From Acinetobacter sp. A47 (GTDB lineage Bacteria > Pseudomonadota > Gammaproteobacteria > Pseudomonadales > Moraxellaceae): a DNA stretch of 64,000 bases. Position 1 is the first letter of the stretch; the number at the start of each line of letters is the position of its first letter. The translations under genes were made by a program, and so were the position numbers. Shown one piece after another: positions 9,237 to 18,651 of this stretch. The notes under the pieces are model-generated. The model worked only from the letters and a program-made list of their open reading frames with translations, was not told the DNA's origin and searched no databases. Location of the stretch: NCBI RefSeq assembly GCF_000805455.1, contig NZ_JSUS01000064.1, forward strand, positions 248,001-312,000, in the 5' to 3' direction.

Positions 9237-9911
9237 TCACTTTTTTGTTAATGGTTGAATAGTAGTAGCCATTTGTTCTAAACGCAAAATGGCTTTCAGG
9301 ATTTCTTTGCGATTTCGTGCGGATTTTATCCAGGCAGGCAATCGGCTTAAGTAAGTTTTATTCTTATTTGTATAGGTTCTCTGTCTTAGCTCAGCAGAGA
9401 TGTAAGCTTTCAAATCATTTAACTGTTCCGTGTTATATACGAAAACAAGACCATGCCTTGTTGCTGTGGTGAGATACAGCCGATAGCCAAAGAAAGGATC
9501 TTTATTGATTTCAAACCCGGATTTTCTCGGAGTTTTATAGGTCAATAACGGATAAGGAGAATCATACACTTGCTCTTTTTGGCAGAAACTGCAATTCAGC
9601 TTTATAAAAGGGGGAAGAGTGCCGGGCCGAGCATAAGATTGGGAAAAGTAAAATTTCCCGCGTTTACAAGTGCAGGTCTGATTAATTTCTACATTGATCT
9701 CGTCAAAATAGCCTAAGTTGTTTTGTTGCTGCTGATCTTGATCAAAAGCTTTACAACACGATAAACAGCTAAAAATAATATTTTTTTTAGGCTGATGAGG
9801 TAAGTCTTGCTGAAAGACCTGAGCTTTGCTCTGGCAAAATGGGCATACCACTAAAACAGGGGCATGGGTAAAACTACCCCAGGTCTGACCTTCATCAACA
9901 AATCGCTTCAT
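9237..9911 (-). CDS. Zinc-ribbon protein of unknown function
   Basis: A 224-residue protein with cysteine clusters CPFC (23-26), CLSCC (49-53), CTC (80-82) and CSFC (107-110), which could make two zinc ribbons. The C-terminal half has no cysteines and is basic, with helical stretches ending in RKEILKAILRLEQM. I recognise no named family. The start codon overlaps the dgt stop by one base (TAATG at 9911), and the stop lies at the ruvA start, so it is translated from the same mRNA as dgt, ruvA and ruvB. A nucleic-acid-related role is suggested by zinc ribbons and neighbours only. Confidence 0.85.
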   Translation of the reverse strand: MKRFVDEGQTWGSFTHAPVLVVCPFCQSKAQVFQQDLPHQPKKNIIFSCLSCCKAFDQDQQQQNNLGYFDEINVEINQTCTCKRGKFYFSQSYARPGTLPPFIKLNCSFCQKEQVYDSPYPLLTYKTPRKSGFEINKDPFFGYRLYLTTATRHGLVFVYNTEQLNDLKAYISAELRQRTYTNKNKTYLSRLPAWIKSARNRKEILKAILRLEQMATTIQPLTKK

Positions 9912-11251
9912 TAGAAAAAGCCTATTTTATTTCCTTGCAACTCCTGCGCCAGGCTATAGGCTTGATGGTCAGAAAACTTACTAATAATATCGAGAACTTG
10001 CATAATATTATTGTAATGGTTGTTCTGAAAATTTGCGCCCGAATGTTGCAAAATCGACATTAACCGCTGTTCTTTAAAACTGAGTGTCTTGTGTGGCATG
10101 GTTAAGGGAACAAAAGCATCCAGAATAGTCTGTAAACTTTGATGTGCAATAATCTCCAGCCCCGATTTTTGTGGGTGCTCAAAAATGCGGTCCCGGGCCA
10201 GGTTCTTGGCGGTTTGGATACCGGCTTCAATATCGGGTGAGCAATATTGTAGAAGATTACCCTTGAGCTGGCCGGTTAGAATTTCAAAGTGGTGCTTGGC
10301 AAAGGCAGTGGTGACTTCATCCACCAGCCGTTTCATGACACGGCCACGTAGAGCCGCAATTTTTTGCTGCCAGGTAGTATGTGGTAAATGCAGTTCTTCA
10401 GGGTAACCATAATCGGCAATGAGATTTAGAAAAATCGGCTCCACTTCGGCATAGTTCAACATGTTGAGAATAATGCCATCTTCCAGATCAATCAGTGCAT
10501 AACAAATATCATCAGCAGCTTCCAGCAAATAGGTCAGGGGATGACGGCAATAATGATATTCACCCAGTTGAATCAGGCCGAGCTGTTCTGCCAGTTGTTT
10601 TAAAATTTCCTTTTCAGATTGGTAGCAACCGAATTTTGCCCGTTGATGAGACGGCCTGTCACCTTGCTCTTCAATGGTTTTGGATAACCAGGGATATTTT
10701 AAATACGCACCCAGCGTGGCACAGGTCAGGCGCATTCCGCCATCATCCGGGTGATAATCAATCCGGCTAAGTAGGCGAAGTCCCTGGGCATTGCCCTCGA
10801 ACTGACGTACGTCGGCTTCTTCTTCTGCTGTCAGTTTGGTGAGGAAGTCCCGGTGTGAGGCATCATCAAACCATTCGCGAATAGCATATTCACCGGCATG
10901 GCCAAAAGGAGGATTGCCAATATCATGGGCCAGACAGGCTGCCTGAATAATGGCACCCACATCGGCAGGAGAAATCCATACCGGTAATTCGTCCCTGATT
11001 TTTTCTGCTGCCAGCATTCCTAGCGAGCGTCCAATGCAGGAAACTTCCAGTGAGTGGGTTAAACGGGTATGAATGCCGTCGTGCTGGGTCAGTGGGTGAA
11101 CCTGGGTTTTTCTGTTAAGTTGGCGAAAGCTTTGGGAAAATATAATTCGGTCATAATCTTTATGGAATGGGCTTCGGGCCAATTCGGTACTGCTTTTTTT
11201 ACTACCTAGACGAATTGCAGACAGCAACTCTAACCAACGCATTTGTTCCAT
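9911..11251 (-). CDS. dgt: dGTPase family HD-domain triphosphohydrolase
   Basis: Predicted deoxynucleoside triphosphate triphosphohydrolase, converting dGTP (or other dNTPs) to deoxynucleoside and triphosphate. The HD-domain metal ligands are recognisable: RLTHSLEV with His66, CLAHDIGNPPFGHAGE with His109-Asp110, and a later Asp in the AADDICYALIDLEDG segment (about 245-260). At 446 residues it is shorter than E. coli Dgt (505), so substrate specificity is not certain. An internal ATG three codons in is an alternative start. It heads the run dgt - zinc ribbon - ruvA - ruvB. Confidence 0.9.
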   Translation of the reverse strand: MEQMRWLELLSAIRLGSKKSSTELARSPFHKDYDRIIFSQSFRQLNRKTQVHPLTQHDGIHTRLTHSLEVSCIGRSLGMLAAEKIRDELPVWISPADVGAIIQAACLAHDIGNPPFGHAGEYAIREWFDDASHRDFLTKLTAEEEADVRQFEGNAQGLRLLSRIDYHPDDGGMRLTCATLGAYLKYPWLSKTIEEQGDRPSHQRAKFGCYQSEKEILKQLAEQLGLIQLGEYHYCRHPLTYLLEAADDICYALIDLEDGIILNMLNYAEVEPIFLNLIADYGYPEELHLPHTTWQQKIAALRGRVMKRLVDEVTTAFAKHHFEILTGQLKGNLLQYCSPDIEAGIQTAKNLARDRIFEHPQKSGLEIIAHQSLQTILDAFVPLTMPHKTLSFKEQRLMSILQHSGANFQNNHYNNIMQVLDIISKFSDHQAYSLAQELQGNKIGFF

Positions 11252-11447
11252 TTATCATTATTCACTATGAATTCAGTTTCATCATGCCAAAAAAAAGATG
11301 AAAGCACTAGAGCAGGGCGACATAAATTGTCTTGCTGCTTGTTTCAGGCGTTTAAGGTTATTGAATTGGTTGCAGTGTTGCAAAATAACAAGCTTACAAG
11401 TAGCAGGCTTGGAGCGGAATGCCCTAACAATAGCTCAGGTGAAAGAT

Positions 11448-11490
11448 CTGACTTATTCATATATTGAATAACAAGCTATAAATAAGTCAG
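11448..11490. repeat. 10-bp inverted repeat with 23-nt spacer
   Basis: CTGACTTATT at 11448-11457 is mirrored by AATAAGTCAG at 11481-11490, in the gap between the TPR-protein gene and dgt. It lies where the dgt operon promoter and the TPR gene's 3' end meet. It could be an operator or a weak terminator; no T run follows. Confidence 0.4.
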
Positions 11491-11511
11491 AGCGAAGTCA
11501 TTTAATTGAGC

Positions 11512-13812
11512 TTAAAAAAATCTGGAGAAGAACCCGGGTTTTTTCCATGACTTTTTGTATTCGGCGGCTATAGGGGTATGGTCGCTAAATGACAGGATGT
11601 GATCCAGATGTTGGTGCGCCTGTTTGATCTGACCGCTGTTGTAGTATGCTTCAGCTTCGAGCAGATAGGTTTTTTCCATGATGTCATCATAGTCCCATGC
11701 TTGCTCTTCATAAATTGTTCGGGACTGTTCAGCCAGCTGATGTACCATTGCAAAATCACCTAGCTTGAGAAAGCTTTGTATGAGGTATTGGTTGAGCGTC
11801 GGAAAATTATCCGGATCAAATTCCTGCTCTATTCTGGCTGCATGGTGTTGATAAAACTGGATCGCTTGCTCATGTTGTTCAAGTAAGCAGTGACTTTTTA
11901 TGAGCAGATAAATCGCTTTGTCCCAGTCTTGTGGTGCGATCATAAAATTGCGCTTTACCTCTAAATAGCGATAAGCATATTGGTTTACCTTTTCATAATC
12001 CTCTAATTCATTATAGACCTGCATTAACACATAATAAGGCTGTGAGGCTAATGGATAACGTGCAGTGACACTTTCATAATAGTCTTTGCGAATCAATGCA
12101 TCCTGATTTTCATACAGTTCATAAATTAGCCTCTCTACTGCGCCCTCTGCAACATGAAGATTACGATAGTCTTGATCATTCATGTGCTGTGTTTTGGCAT
12201 AATGATCATAGAGCCGGAATAATACTTTTTCGGCCTCTTGCTGAATATTGTTGAGTCGGCCCAATTTTGCCTTACAGACCACCTGCTCAGCTACTCGAAC
12301 CTGATGTTCAATAAACGGCACACAGCTTTCATCATATTTTTCAAAATATTCTGTTAAGGCCTGTTCCATCTGCGGGTAATCTTCAGAATATTGATAAGCC
12401 CAGATCCGGTTAAAATGTAACTCCATAAATTCAGAATACTGTAACCCTTCTGTTGCAATCTGTGCTGCCTGATCATAGTGTTCCGTATTCAGCAACTGAA
12501 TGGCATAGTTGTTACAGCACATGGCAAAAACGTGATAGTCCCCGTAGAAATCGCTCTGATACTGATTATGCTCAAAATATTGTTTAAAGGCGTGATAAGA
12601 CTGACGGTAAACTTCACAATTTAAGTGGTGAAAGTAAGTCGTCGTTTCCTCATCGAACTGATAATTCTCCTGATAAAAATCGTTCAGACTCACCCCTGTA
12701 GCATACAGGTCTCTGGGGAGGGCCTTGCTGAATACAGGTACTTCCAGATGGATCGGTTGTTGAGCCAGATATTTCGATTTCACCCATCTACGCCAGGTCA
12801 CTACATCCGGTTCTAAGACCTGAGCTTTTTCCAGATAAGTTAATGCTTGCTGATATTGTTCGTTTTCATACAGATAAGTTCCAGCAAAATGGAAGGCTGC
12901 AGCTTCATCCGGATATTTTTCAATGGTGCTTAGACAGCGTTGATAGTAGGAGGATTTGGTTTTATTGAGTTGTTCATAATAGTTTCGCTCAATAATAATC
13001 TGGTAATAGCGCACTTCAGGGTGGTCATAACCGTTTTTAATCAGCTCTTCAAAGCGCTGATACCAGCGGACTAATCCGGCCGGAACTTCGGGTTGGTAAT
13101 TTAATCCTTTGATCAGTTTTAATAATATTTTTTGTGCCAATGTAATGTTTTGATGCTCATACGCAATTTCCGCCAAATGCAAATACTCGGTTTCATCTTC
13201 AACAGACAGCAGATCAATACCATTTTCGATGTGCGTGATTAAGTCAGGATGTTGTTGCGATGCTAAAAAATACACTTTATCGAGCCAGAGCTGGGAAACC
13301 ATGATATCGCGTAGTTCACGGTTATGGGCATACTGCTGTTGATACAGTTCGGTATATTCGGCATGATATTTCAAGAAGTCATTTACCTGCTGCTGTTGCT
13401 TGGCAAGTAGCAGATAAAAACGCAGGGCAGCTTCCTTTTCATTTTCCTGCTGATAAAGTTGCGCGATCAGTTGTTTATATTCTTGTGTATTTTCATGATT
13501 AAGCAGTGAAAGATGTGCAGGGTTTTGCTCTAGAGATGCTTCATGCTCAAACAGATATTCAAGCAAAGTCCTGATGACAGCGGTGTCATTATTCTGGTTA
13601 ATAATTTTTTTGAGGTCGGGGAGAATGGTGTCTTTTAAGGCCTGACGGGTCTGTTCATGCCCTTGCAATGAAGCTTGCTGATAATGGGCCTGTGACAGCA
13701 GATAGCGTATATCAAGGTCGTTGGGATGGTCTGTTAAATATTCTTTAGCGGCTTCAATGCATTGTTGAATTTTATTTTGTTCAAATAGCTGTTCAATAAT
13801 CTGCTTATTCAT
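11512..13812 (-). CDS. Large TPR-repeat protein of unknown function
   Basis: A 766-residue, apparently cytoplasmic protein, rich in Gln, Tyr and Glu, with no signal peptide. Helical TPR-like units occur along its length, for example around residues 17-50 (CIEAAKEYLTDHPNDLDIRY) and 310-345 (AAFHFAGTYLYENEQYQQAL), and further ones between about 560 and 745. The C-terminus is short and basic (SWKKPGFFSRFF). No catalytic domain is visible. It is a single gene whose 3' end is 260 nt from the start of dgt on the same strand. A scaffold role is likely, but no partner can be named. Confidence 0.85.
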   Translation of the reverse strand: MNKQIIEQLFEQNKIQQCIEAAKEYLTDHPNDLDIRYLLSQAHYQQASLQGHEQTRQALKDTILPDLKKIINQNNDTAVIRTLLEYLFEHEASLEQNPAHLSLLNHENTQEYKQLIAQLYQQENEKEAALRFYLLLAKQQQQVNDFLKYHAEYTELYQQQYAHNRELRDIMVSQLWLDKVYFLASQQHPDLITHIENGIDLLSVEDETEYLHLAEIAYEHQNITLAQKILLKLIKGLNYQPEVPAGLVRWYQRFEELIKNGYDHPEVRYYQIIIERNYYEQLNKTKSSYYQRCLSTIEKYPDEAAAFHFAGTYLYENEQYQQALTYLEKAQVLEPDVVTWRRWVKSKYLAQQPIHLEVPVFSKALPRDLYATGVSLNDFYQENYQFDEETTTYFHHLNCEVYRQSYHAFKQYFEHNQYQSDFYGDYHVFAMCCNNYAIQLLNTEHYDQAAQIATEGLQYSEFMELHFNRIWAYQYSEDYPQMEQALTEYFEKYDESCVPFIEHQVRVAEQVVCKAKLGRLNNIQQEAEKVLFRLYDHYAKTQHMNDQDYRNLHVAEGAVERLIYELYENQDALIRKDYYESVTARYPLASQPYYVLMQVYNELEDYEKVNQYAYRYLEVKRNFMIAPQDWDKAIYLLIKSHCLLEQHEQAIQFYQHHAARIEQEFDPDNFPTLNQYLIQSFLKLGDFAMVHQLAEQSRTIYEEQAWDYDDIMEKTYLLEAEAYYNSGQIKQAHQHLDHILSFSDHTPIAAEYKKSWKKPGFFSRFF

Positions 13813-14119
13813 TTAAGTACTCTAGCTTAATCTCTGTTGTTATGAAGACAGGTCTGTATTATATCGTGTTTCTGGCCTGTTATGATAAAGGTAAACAGCA
13901 AGGCAGAAGAATTAAAAGTACCCGGTCAGACGTCCGTTAGTTTATATACAAGACATGGCAGGACGCACTTGATGTGGAGGGGGGCGGCCGTATAAGGCAA
14001 AGAAACAGCACACTGGCAGGTCTGCTGTTTCTGGTCGTAAAAGAATGGTGATCAATAACGCAGGGGGAGCTGGTTTAAAACTGGCCCCGAACATTCACTG
14101 TCCGGAGCCTTATTTGGAT
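13813..14119. other. Intergenic region with one hairpin
   Basis: This 307-bp gap separates the TPR gene from the tpgA-like gene. It holds a perfect 10-bp inverted repeat, AGAAACAGCA at 14001-14010 with TGCTGTTTCT at 14023-14032, and G-rich stretches near 13975-13990 and 14061-14068. No convincing gene, RNA or T-tract terminator was seen. Confidence 0.5.
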
Positions 14120-14893
14120 TTACCAGTGGATATTGACGCGTCTATTCGGTGCTAAACAGTCAATCAACTGACTACGGTGTTGTTGGGTAGAACATTGCCG
14201 ATAGGCATCTGTTTGGCTGTTTGCCTGAATCTGGATGCGGTTGGCTTCAATTCCTTCATTGATTAACAGGCGGGCAACGGTATTTGCACGTTGTGCAGAT
14301 AGTTCATGGTTATAGGGAGTTTTGCCCAATGGATCGGTAAAGCCTGCCACAATGATGGGATTTGCTGAATCACTCTGCTTAATTTGTTGGGCGATTTTTG
14401 AGATGGCGGTTTGCCCCTGTTCAATGGCATTTGCATCGGAACGGTCGAATGTAAAGAGAACATTGGCTGAATTGATCGGGTTTTGTTGGGCTTGTTTTTG
14501 AGGAGCAGCGGGCAGGGCGCCACACTCTTCACCTTTCCAGGAAAGATGTTCGGCTATATAGTTTTTATCAAAATCAACTCGTAACTGGCATCTTAAATAG
14601 TCCTGGCTATCCGGTTTGCGGATATCGAGCACGTAATTCCATGTTTTAACAAAAAATACGCCCTCGCTAAACTGAGGGTTGCCCAGTAAATGCCGGATCT
14701 GGTCTTTATTCAAACCTACATTCAAACGTGCGACATCATCCACTTCATAACGTTTCACCTGTTTCAGGTAACTTTTTTCAACTTTGGGAAAACTAACCTC
14801 TTCTTGCTGAACTGGAGTGGCGTTATCTGCAAATGCATGTGTTACCGCGCCAGAAACAATTGCAAACATTGAAGCTATTATTATCATTTTCAT
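14120..14893 (-). CDS. tpgA: TpgA-like periplasmic OmpA-domain protein
   Basis: A 257-residue protein with a signal peptide (cleavage about residue 22, AFA-D). It has an N-terminal SmpA/OmlA (BamE)-like domain around 45-125 ([19 protein letters not shown]) and a C-terminal OmpA-like peptidoglycan-binding domain around 145-257 ending NRRVNIHW. This is the architecture described for TpgA, which binds both an AtaA-type adhesin and peptidoglycan in Acinetobacter. It lies directly downstream of a trimeric autotransporter gene, 62 nt away on the same strand, as in that system. Assignment rests on architecture and synteny. Confidence 0.85.
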   Translation of the reverse strand: MKMIIIASMFAIVSGAVTHAFADNATPVQQEEVSFPKVEKSYLKQVKRYEVDDVARLNVGLNKDQIRHLLGNPQFSEGVFFVKTWNYVLDIRKPDSQDYLRCQLRVDFDKNYIAEHLSWKGEECGALPAAPQKQAQQNPINSANVLFTFDRSDANAIEQGQTAISKIAQQIKQSDSANPIIVAGFTDPLGKTPYNHELSAQRANTVARLLINEGIEANRIQIQANSQTDAYRQCSTQQHRSQLIDCLAPNRRVNIHW

Positions 14894-14955
14894 ATTGCTT
14901 ACTCTCTTGGTTTCTTAAAGATAGGAGAGGCAATGCTCTCCTGAATCATCGGTCA

Positions 14956-17900
14956 TTAATCGATAACACCGCTAATACCTACGCGTACGCTCGGATCACC
15001 ATGGGAGGCGGCTGCGATACCTCCTGTCAATGACCAGCGGCCATTGTCGGCCGTTTTACGAAGGGTAATACCGACGGCGCTCTCGCTGCTATGATAGGCA
15101 GCACCCACAGCATAGGTATATTTACCTGCAATATATGGCGCATTCTCCAAAGCCATAGCCGCTGCAATACCCGCATTCGCTTTTTTCTCTACATCGTCAA
15201 TACGTTGATTGGTTGAATAAAAAGCCTGTTCAAGCCGGTTACTGACATTGTCGATTTTATTATTTAAGGTCTGATCTGATTTATTTAAGGCATCAATTGC
15301 ATTGCCAACATTTTTATAGTCTTTGCCATCAACCTTATAGGTCGGGTTGGTGAAGCTATTGGTGATATTGTCATAACCGGCTCCACCGCCTAAGAACTCA
15401 ACGATTTTATTATTGGTGACATTGAGTTGTGAGCCATTAATTGCATCTTTGGAGTTGGGGCCAATACTACCATTTGCGACATTGGTAATTTTCTGGTTTC
15501 CAGCATTGATGCCATTTTCATTAATCTTGACCTGGCCGACATTGACCGATTGGCTGGAGACACTATTAAAACTAACGTCTTTGGCTGTTGCAACCTCATA
15601 AACATCTTGCCCATTGGCACCAGGACCTTTATTGATTACTGTAATATTATTTCCTGCAGTAACTTCGGTTCTGGCTGCTTTTGCATCATTCCTGATGGAA
15701 TGAATTGCACCATCAATTGTATCTGAACCTGTTCCACCTACGTTATTTGTACTGATAGTACCGTCAGGATTGACAATGGTATTGCCACCAATACTATTTT
15801 TGATGCTATTTGAAATATTACTGATCTGGCTACCATTCACGGCATCTTTTGAATCCGGTGCAATGCTTCCATTGGCCACATGGGTAATTTTCTTATCGGC
15901 GGCATCTATGCCGTCTTTGGTAACACTTGGACCATCCTTGATGGTTAATCCGTTGTTATTTAGGACACTGTCTCCCGTCTGGACACTATCTAGCACCAGA
16001 TCCTTATTGGTAGATACTTCATAGTTGCTGCTACCATCAGGATTAACAGTTTGTTTAACGCTGATATTACTGCCTTGAGAGACAGTGGTTTTTGCTTTGA
16101 CTGCATCGGTCTTGACCGAGCGGATAGCATCATCAATGTTATTTGCGCCTGTACCTCCAATATTACTGGTTGTAATACTTCCATCAGGATTTACAGTGGT
16201 ATTGCCACCAATACTATTTTTGATACTTTCGGAAATGTTGTGAATTTGAGCACCGTTCACAGCATCTTTTGAGTTTTGGGCAATTGTTCCATTGGCCACA
16301 TTGATAATTTTTTTATTACCTGCATCAATCCCGTTACTGGTGATACTTGGGCCATTGATAATGGTCAAGCCCGTATTATCTAGCTTGCTATTGCCGATGT
16401 TTAAGCTGCCAGTCGGGCCCAGATCCAGATTTGGATTCAGTTTAACCTGTATGCCTTCAGCGCCAGCCTCGGTTGTAATATTGTTGTCTCCTGTAACAGA
16501 CACGGTATCGCCCAGTTTCTTGATACCTGTGGTGCCACTATCTCCATTAAAGGTCAGGCCTTTGCTTTGCAGGTCATTGCTGGCATCCACACCTTTTTTA
16601 ATGTCGTCTTTGGTGCTTTGGGCCAGGTCAATCTGGTAGTCGGTATTATTATTGCTGTCTTTGGCGCCTTTGCTTACCTGTAGCGCCGGGGCAGCGGAAA
16701 CGCTGGCACTGTCGGCATTGACTGTGTAAATATCGTTGCCACTGACAGGGTCGGTTGCTTTGCCAATATTGACATTTGTACCATTTTGCAGCGCAGTTTT
16801 GGCTGCAGCAGCAGCTTTTTGTACATCACCAATATTGGCAGCATTGGTTAGAGTATTACCACCACTCGATACATTACTGATCACTTTATTGCCTGCATCA
16901 ATTCCATTACTGGTGATACTTGGGCCATTGATAATGGTCAAGCCCGTATTATCTAGCTTGCTATTGCCGATGTTTAAGCTGCCAGTCGGGCCCAGATCCA
17001 GATTTGGATTCAGTTTAACCTGTATGCCTTCAGCGCCAGCCTCGGTTGTAATATTATTGTCTCCTGTAACAGACACGGTATCGCCCAGTTTCTTGATACC
17101 TGTAGTACCACTATCTCCATTAAAGGTCAGGCCTTTGCTTTGCAGGTCATTGCTGGCATCCACACCTTTTTTAATGTCGTCTTTGGTGCTTTGGGCCAGG
17201 TCAATCTGGTAGTCGGTATTATTATTGCTGTCTTTGGTGCCTTTGCTTACCTGTAGCGCCGGGGCAGCAGAAACACTGGCACTGTCGGCATTGACTGTGT
17301 AAATATCGTTGCCATTCACCGGATCTGTAGTTTTCACGACATTGGTATTTGTACCGGCAACGACATTGGTTTTGACAGCTTTTAAGGCGTCATCAATCGT
17401 ATTTTTACCTGTTCCACCCAGGTTGCTCGGAGGGGTGTAGGTATTTGTGACTGGATCATAATGACTATTGCCTCCCAGTACATTGCTTAAATTATTGTTT
17501 ACATCATCATAAGCTCTATCTAGTTGGGCCACAGTGACAGCATCGGAGAGTGCCGAACCATCGGCAACATTTTGAATACGACGTTCTTGCCCAACATCCC
17601 CAATAGACAAGACGCCTGTAGGTGGAGCCTGATTGGTGAGGAAAGCATTGCCTGTTGCTGTTGTTGATTTAGATTGCTGGCCGATGGAAATACTATTCTC
17701 GGCATTGGCCTGAGCACCCTGACCAATTGCAATGCCTCCTTCAACAGCTGTCTGGGCCTGATCCCCAATAACTACCGCATTATCTTGATTGGCTTTGGAA
17801 CCTGTACCTATAGAGACCGATTTGTCACCTGTAGACTCTGAAAAGGCACCAATTGCCAAAGCATTTTGCTTGGTTGCAATGGCGCCACCGCCAAATGCGA

Positions 17901-18651
17901 TAGAATCTTTGCCTGTAGCCTTTGTTGCCATGTTAGGCTGATAGGCCGCACCTGCTTGCCCGGCAACCGGATCTGCATTGTCAATATCAGGGGAGCCAAT
18001 GGCAATCGCACGATAACCTTCAGCAGTTGCTGAGTGGCCGATTGCTAACGAGCCTTTGCCTGTTGCTGCAGCTACATTTCCGATGGCTTGAGAATAATCG
18101 CCTATGGCTGCGGACTGCCGGCCAATTGCCAAAGCTGTGTTCCCGCTAGACAAGGCTGCTGTACCTAAAGAGATTCCGGCAACCCCTTGAGTTGTTGCAT
18201 AAGAGCCAATTGCAGTACCGAGCGGGCTCTCGGTTCTTGCACCGGTGCCCAGGCTGATCGAGCCGCCTTGCTTCGGCTGGAGCGGATTTGCAAAGGCACC
18301 TGTCGAGTTGTTATAAGGGTTTTGACGATTGGCAATCAAGATATTGGCAGAGGTGGTTTGCAAGGTTGTCGCCGAACAGCCGATTGCAATATCTTTGGCA
18401 TTGGCCGTGTTGGCACCGCCGTCCTGGCAGTTGGTCTGGGTGCTTCCAGAAATAGCAGTGCCATTGCCTGTACCCCCATCGATTCCTGTCGCAGCCCATA
18501 CCGAGGGCGAGAATCCTGTAATGAGCGTTATAATGACCGTTGATAAGGTTAATTTTTTTGATGTAGTCCGTGTTTTAGCTTTAGCAATTTCTGAAACTGC
18601 TACCCATGCACCCAAAGATGCGTTCCATACAACTTTATAGAATTTATTCAT
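14956..18651 (-). CDS. ata: Trimeric autotransporter adhesin (Ata/YadA family)
   Basis: A 1231-residue surface fibre protein. The N-terminus is an extended signal peptide region (MNKFYKVVWNASLGAWVAVS, then a hydrophobic core to about residue 53). The YadA-like head with repeated AIG/SIG motifs (SIGTGSKA, AIGQGAQA) spans about 100-345. A neck follows (ALSDAVTVAQLD, near 375), then a long stalk with repeated GGTGxxxxDDA and DGSI elements. The C-terminal YadA anchor covers about 1140-1231 (AGIAAAMALENAP...). Trimers are expected to form a 12-strand outer-membrane barrel and mediate attachment. Residues 447-586 and 638-777 are near-identical copies. A CRP-like site lies upstream. Confidence 0.95.
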   Translation of the reverse strand: MNKFYKVVWNASLGAWVAVSEIAKAKTRTTSKKLTLSTVIITLITGFSPSVWAATGIDGGTGNGTAISGSTQTNCQDGGANTANAKDIAIGCSATTLQTTSANILIANRQNPYNNSTGAFANPLQPKQGGSISLGTGARTESPLGTAIGSYATTQGVAGISLGTAALSSGNTALAIGRQSAAIGDYSQAIGNVAAATGKGSLAIGHSATAEGYRAIAIGSPDIDNADPVAGQAGAAYQPNMATKATGKDSIAFGGGAIATKQNALAIGAFSESTGDKSVSIGTGSKANQDNAVVIGDQAQTAVEGGIAIGQGAQANAENSISIGQQSKSTTATGNAFLTNQAPPTGVLSIGDVGQERRIQNVADGSALSDAVTVAQLDRAYDDVNNNLSNVLGGNSHYDPVTNTYTPPSNLGGTGKNTIDDALKAVKTNVVAGTNTNVVKTTDPVNGNDIYTVNADSASVSAAPALQVSKGTKDSNNNTDYQIDLAQSTKDDIKKGVDASNDLQSKGLTFNGDSGTTGIKKLGDTVSVTGDNNITTEAGAEGIQVKLNPNLDLGPTGSLNIGNSKLDNTGLTIINGPSITSNGIDAGNKVISNVSSGGNTLTNAANIGDVQKAAAAAKTALQNGTNVNIGKATDPVSGNDIYTVNADSASVSAAPALQVSKGAKDSNNNTDYQIDLAQSTKDDIKKGVDASNDLQSKGLTFNGDSGTTGIKKLGDTVSVTGDNNITTEAGAEGIQVKLNPNLDLGPTGSLNIGNSKLDNTGLTIINGPSITSNGIDAGNKKIINVANGTIAQNSKDAVNGAQIHNISESIKNSIGGNTTVNPDGSITTSNIGGTGANNIDDAIRSVKTDAVKAKTTVSQGSNISVKQTVNPDGSSNYEVSTNKDLVLDSVQTGDSVLNNNGLTIKDGPSVTKDGIDAADKKITHVANGSIAPDSKDAVNGSQISNISNSIKNSIGGNTIVNPDGTISTNNVGGTGSDTIDGAIHSIRNDAKAARTEVTAGNNITVINKGPGANGQDVYEVATAKDVSFNSVSSQSVNVGQVKINENGINAGNQKITNVANGSIGPNSKDAINGSQLNVTNNKIVEFLGGGAGYDNITNSFTNPTYKVDGKDYKNVGNAIDALNKSDQTLNNKIDNVSNRLEQAFYSTNQRIDDVEKKANAGIAAAMALENAPYIAGKYTYAVGAAYHSSESAVGITLRKTADNGRWSLTGGIAAASHGDPSVRVGISGVID
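16321..16740 (-). repeat. Internal duplication in the adhesin, copy B
   Basis: About 420 bp almost identical to 16894-17313, at a fixed offset of 573 bp (191 codons). The few differences are mostly third-position changes. It encodes stalk residues 638-777. Confidence 0.9.
16894..17313 (-). repeat. Internal duplication in the adhesin, copy A
   Basis: Partner of the copy at 16321-16740; encodes stalk residues 447-586 of the autotransporter. The two copies share the same start (TGCATCAAT) and end (GTTGCC) when read on the plus strand. Flanking sequence diverges at once beyond GTTGCC and shows only partial similarity on the other side. Confidence 0.9.

Noticed and set aside
11243..11467. 74-codon rightward frame between dgt and the TPR gene
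   Set aside because: It overlaps the dgt start region, has no recognisable domain or good ribosome-binding site, and resembles an antisense leader.
16292..17212. Two similar rightward frames of 115 and 158 codons
   Set aside because: They are the antisense of the duplicated adhesin stalk and resemble each other only because the stalk is duplicated.
14956..18651. Possible CRISPR or tandem-repeat array in this repeat-rich region
   Set aside because: The repeats are codon-spaced coding elements of the adhesin with no constant spacers.
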